DNA of 6,309 bases from Chloroflexota bacterium (GTDB taxonomy: Bacteria; Chloroflexota; Dehalococcoidia; SAR202; UBA11138): contig JADFQF010000093.1 of NCBI GenBank assembly GCA_022561955.1, positions 1-6,309 of the forward strand, read 5' to 3'. Both the position numbers and the translations under genes were made by a program. This document shows positions 4,635-6,309 of this stretch, in pieces. Positions within the stretch are counted from its first letter, which is position 1; each line of letters opens with the position of its first letter. Below the pieces are notes generated by a model. That model ran no database searches and was not told the DNA's origin. It was given only the letters and a program-made list of their open reading frames with translations.

Positions 4635-5732
4635 CTATCGTCGGACTCCTGTTTCCAGGAAGACCTTGAGCTCCTCGCGGTCCATGCCGTCGATGCCGAG
4701 GTCCTCGACGCCCCTGCCCTGCGCCAACGCGTCGAAGCCGATGACGATGGACCCAAGCTCGATGATTGCCCTCATGGTCGGCGTATCGATGCCGTATTGG
4801 CCCGCGACCTGGCTCCATGTGGCGAGGCCGTAGGGGAGGTCCTCGGTCATCCAGCGGTTGTTGACCGTGCCGGGCGCTCGCACCTGCGTGAGCATGCGGC
4901 TGCCGTTGACCGTAGCCCAGAGGTCTCCTTTCGGCCCAAAGCCGGCCTGGTGAAAGGCGTCTTCGACCGCAATCAGATCGTACCCCAGCGACCGACCGAT
5001 GTTGCGCCTCTCTTCGTCCACTCGCATGATGACCTGGACTACCGAGGGAGTGACACCCTCCTCGTAGAAGTAGAACTCGCCCCTGGAATACTCGATGCGG
5101 CCGGCGTTCATGAGGACCCCGGCGGGGTGCATCACCGGATTTATCGCCGATAGGCCGCAGGCCATCACGTCCGGGTATGTGGTGATGCCGGGAAAGAGCG
5201 GGTCGAGAATTGCCTGTACCCGCGCGGTTTCCCTGGCGGGCAGAACGCCTATGCCAAGCGCCGAAACGACTCCCCATATCGTCGCTTCGTCCGGGCCGGT
5301 CTTGCGGCAGACGTAGGGCGCCGTATCCACCTCGGCGAGTGTCACGCCGGTGCGCCCCGCCTCCCCGAGGACCTTCGACCACTCCAACGAGCCCAGGGTG
5401 CCGGGCATGATTACCACGGTGTGGTCGGGCGTCAGGTAGGGCGCGCAGGCTTCGGCAAAGGCCTTATGGGCGTATGCGGGTACGATGAGGAGGGCCAGGT
5501 CCGATGCGGCGAGCGCTCTCTGGGCGTCCGTCGTGACCTGGGCGATTCGTGCGGGGCCCTGACCGGCGACTCCCAGCAGGTTTATGGTCCTGCTCTGCTC
5601 AATGGGTCTGATGGAATCGGCAAATTCCGGTAGCTCGAATAGGGTGACTTCATGGCCCTGGAGCGTCAGGTTTGCGGCTGCCGCGAAGGCTGTGTTGCCG
5701 CCTCCCATGACCGTAACGGAGCGACCGCTCAT
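4635..5732 (-). CDS. NAD(P)-dependent opine (octopine/nopaline-type) dehydrogenase
   Basis: A 365-residue cytoplasmic oxidoreductase of normal family length. The N-terminal Rossmann domain has the dinucleotide-binding loop VMGGGNTAFA at 8-17, with E33 at the end of the second strand (VTLFELPE) where the cofactor ribose is read, favouring NAD(H). The C-terminal octopine/nopaline dehydrogenase domain has INPVMHPAGVLMNAG (197-211), whose H202 matches the catalytic histidine of the family, and NNRWMTEDLPYGL (291-303). R293 and D298 have the same 5-residue spacing as the substrate-binding Arg and Asp known in scallop octopine dehydrogenase. The family condenses an amino acid with a 2-oxoacid reductively, or runs the reverse to use opines; the substrate is unknown. 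The ATG at 5732 has only a short AGG nearby. It lies 74 bases downstream of the DsbA-like gene on the same strand and may be co-transcribed with it. A long overlapping frame (4492-5382) is a GC artefact. Confidence 0.92.
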   Translation of the reverse strand: MSGRSVTVMGGGNTAFAAAANLTLQGHEVTLFELPEFADSIRPIEQSRTINLLGVAGQGPARIAQVTTDAQRALAASDLALLIVPAYAHKAFAEACAPYLTPDHTVVIMPGTLGSLEWSKVLGEAGRTGVTLAEVDTAPYVCRKTGPDEATIWGVVSALGIGVLPARETARVQAILDPLFPGITTYPDVMACGLSAINPVMHPAGVLMNAGRIEYSRGEFYFYEEGVTPSVVQVIMRVDEERRNIGRSLGYDLIAVEDAFHQAGFGPKGDLWATVNGSRMLTQVRAPGTVNNRWMTEDLPYGLATWSQVAGQYGIDTPTMRAIIELGSIVIGFDALAQGRGVEDLGIDGMDREELKVFLETGVRR

Positions 5733-5806
5733 TTACCTGAAACCCCCATAAAAGTACACAGACGCCCCGAAGCATGGGAAACGCGGTGACGACCCACGAT
5801 ATCCGG

Positions 5807-6309
5807 TCAGGAGCCCGAATTCTGGTCTGCTATGGCCTTGTTCATGATGGACTGGAAGAACTCGTACGGTCGGGCGCCGGTCAGCAGATAGCGGCCGATC
5901 AGGAACCCCGGGATGCCGTTGACGCCGATATCCATGGCCTCGGTGTACTGCTGCATGACCGATTCCTCGTAGTGCTTGGACTCCAGCATCGGGCCCAGCT
6001 CCGTCCAATCGAGGTGCTCGGCGATTGCCACCTCCTTGATGACTTCCAGGTCGCCGATATCCTTGCCGAACTCCCAGTAAGCCCTGTAGAGGCCCTTGTG
6101 GAAGGCTTCGAAACGCCCTTGCTCCTTGGCGTATTCCGAGGCCTGAAGCGCGTACATGGTGTAGGCGATCTTGGGAGGCCTGCGCATCACCAGGCCCGCT
6201 TCTTTGGCGTAGGTGTTCAGGGGCTCCGCGAGCTGGTCGCCGGACTCGCCCTCTCGCAACGGCCTGGGCTTGCCCTCCACCGGCGTGTCGGGACGCAATA
6301 GAAAAGGCT
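5807..6309 (-). CDS. DsbA-family (FrnE-like) thioredoxin-fold oxidoreductase, N-terminus missing
   Basis: 166 complete codons of a DsbA-like protein are visible; the frame stays open to the right edge, and the first visible residues, PFLLRPDTPVEG, match the strand after the first thioredoxin helix in FrnE/2-hydroxychromene-2-carboxylate isomerase relatives. A helical insert follows (AYTMYALQASEYAKEQGRF and FHKGLYRAYWEFGKDI), then the GVNGIPGFLIG segment with the cis-proline loop typical of thioredoxin folds, then a final helix (PYEFFQSIMNKAI). Full relatives have about 210-230 residues, so some 40-50 N-terminal residues, including any CxxC active site, are outside the window. It is therefore undecidable here whether it is a disulfide oxidoreductase or an isomerase-like member. 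The TTG at 6298 is an internal leucine codon and not the start. No signal peptide can be judged. It lies 74 bases upstream of the opine dehydrogenase gene. Confidence 0.88.
   Translation of the reverse strand, partial: PFLLRPDTPVEGKPRPLREGESGDQLAEPLNTYAKEAGLVMRRPPKIAYTMYALQASEYAKEQGRFEAFHKGLYRAYWEFGKDIGDLEVIKEVAIAEHLDWTELGPMLESKHYEESVMQQYTEAMDIGVNGIPGFLIGRYLLTGARPYEFFQSIMNKAIADQNSGS

Noticed and set aside
4542..5153. 203-codon plus-strand frame
   Set aside because: Antisense to the opine dehydrogenase gene, with no recognisable domain and no ribosome-binding site.
4492..5382. Long 296-codon minus-strand frame overlapping the opine dehydrogenase gene
   Set aside because: It is rich in Arg, Gly, Pro and His, as expected of an out-of-frame reading of GC-rich coding DNA, and overlaps a gene with clear catalytic motifs.
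5774..6301. 175-codon plus-strand frame
   Set aside because: Antisense to the DsbA-like gene; composition typical of a shadow frame.

Overview
The window is moderately GC-rich bacterial DNA with no RNA genes, mobile elements or CRISPR arrays that I can see. Eight protein genes are supported. Promoters are of the sigma-70 type and ribosome-binding sites of the AGGAG type, so the organism is a bacterium. The gene set (a flavin oxidase of the long D-lactate dehydrogenase/GlcD type, an opine-type dehydrogenase, a FrnE-like DsbA protein, an Lrp regulator and a GreA carrying an integrase-like N-terminal domain) recalls Chloroflexota of the Dehalococcoidia/SAR202 kind. That placement is a guess from general familiarity, not a demonstrated assignment.

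Left part (1-3360), all on the minus strand, read from right to left. An Lrp/AsnC-family regulator (2920-3360) has a near-consensus promoter with an inverted repeat over its -10 box. Next is a GreA-type transcription factor fused to a tyrosine-recombinase core-binding domain (1741-2556), with its own promoter and a hairpin terminator. A CaCA-family cation exchanger (417-1622) follows. The 5' end of an FAD-binding oxidoreductase (1-273) runs off the left edge. The wide gaps, separate promoters and terminator suggest mostly single-gene transcripts rather than one operon.

Middle part (3361-4529). An AT-richer gap precedes two small plus-strand genes of unknown function: 3725-4054, less certain, and 4179-4529, a beta-rich protein. 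They diverge from the Lrp gene and converge on the dehydrogenase gene.

Right part (4635-6309), minus strand. A DsbA-family thioredoxin-fold protein, cut by the right edge, lies 74 bases upstream of an octopine/nopaline-type dehydrogenase with its catalytic residues in place. The two may be co-transcribed.

The most unusual item is the fusion of a recombinase DNA-binding domain, without any recombinase catalytic domain, to a complete GreA. It could be a transcript-cleavage factor with its own DNA-binding module. The Lrp promoter/operator and the two orphan genes beside it are the next most interesting.
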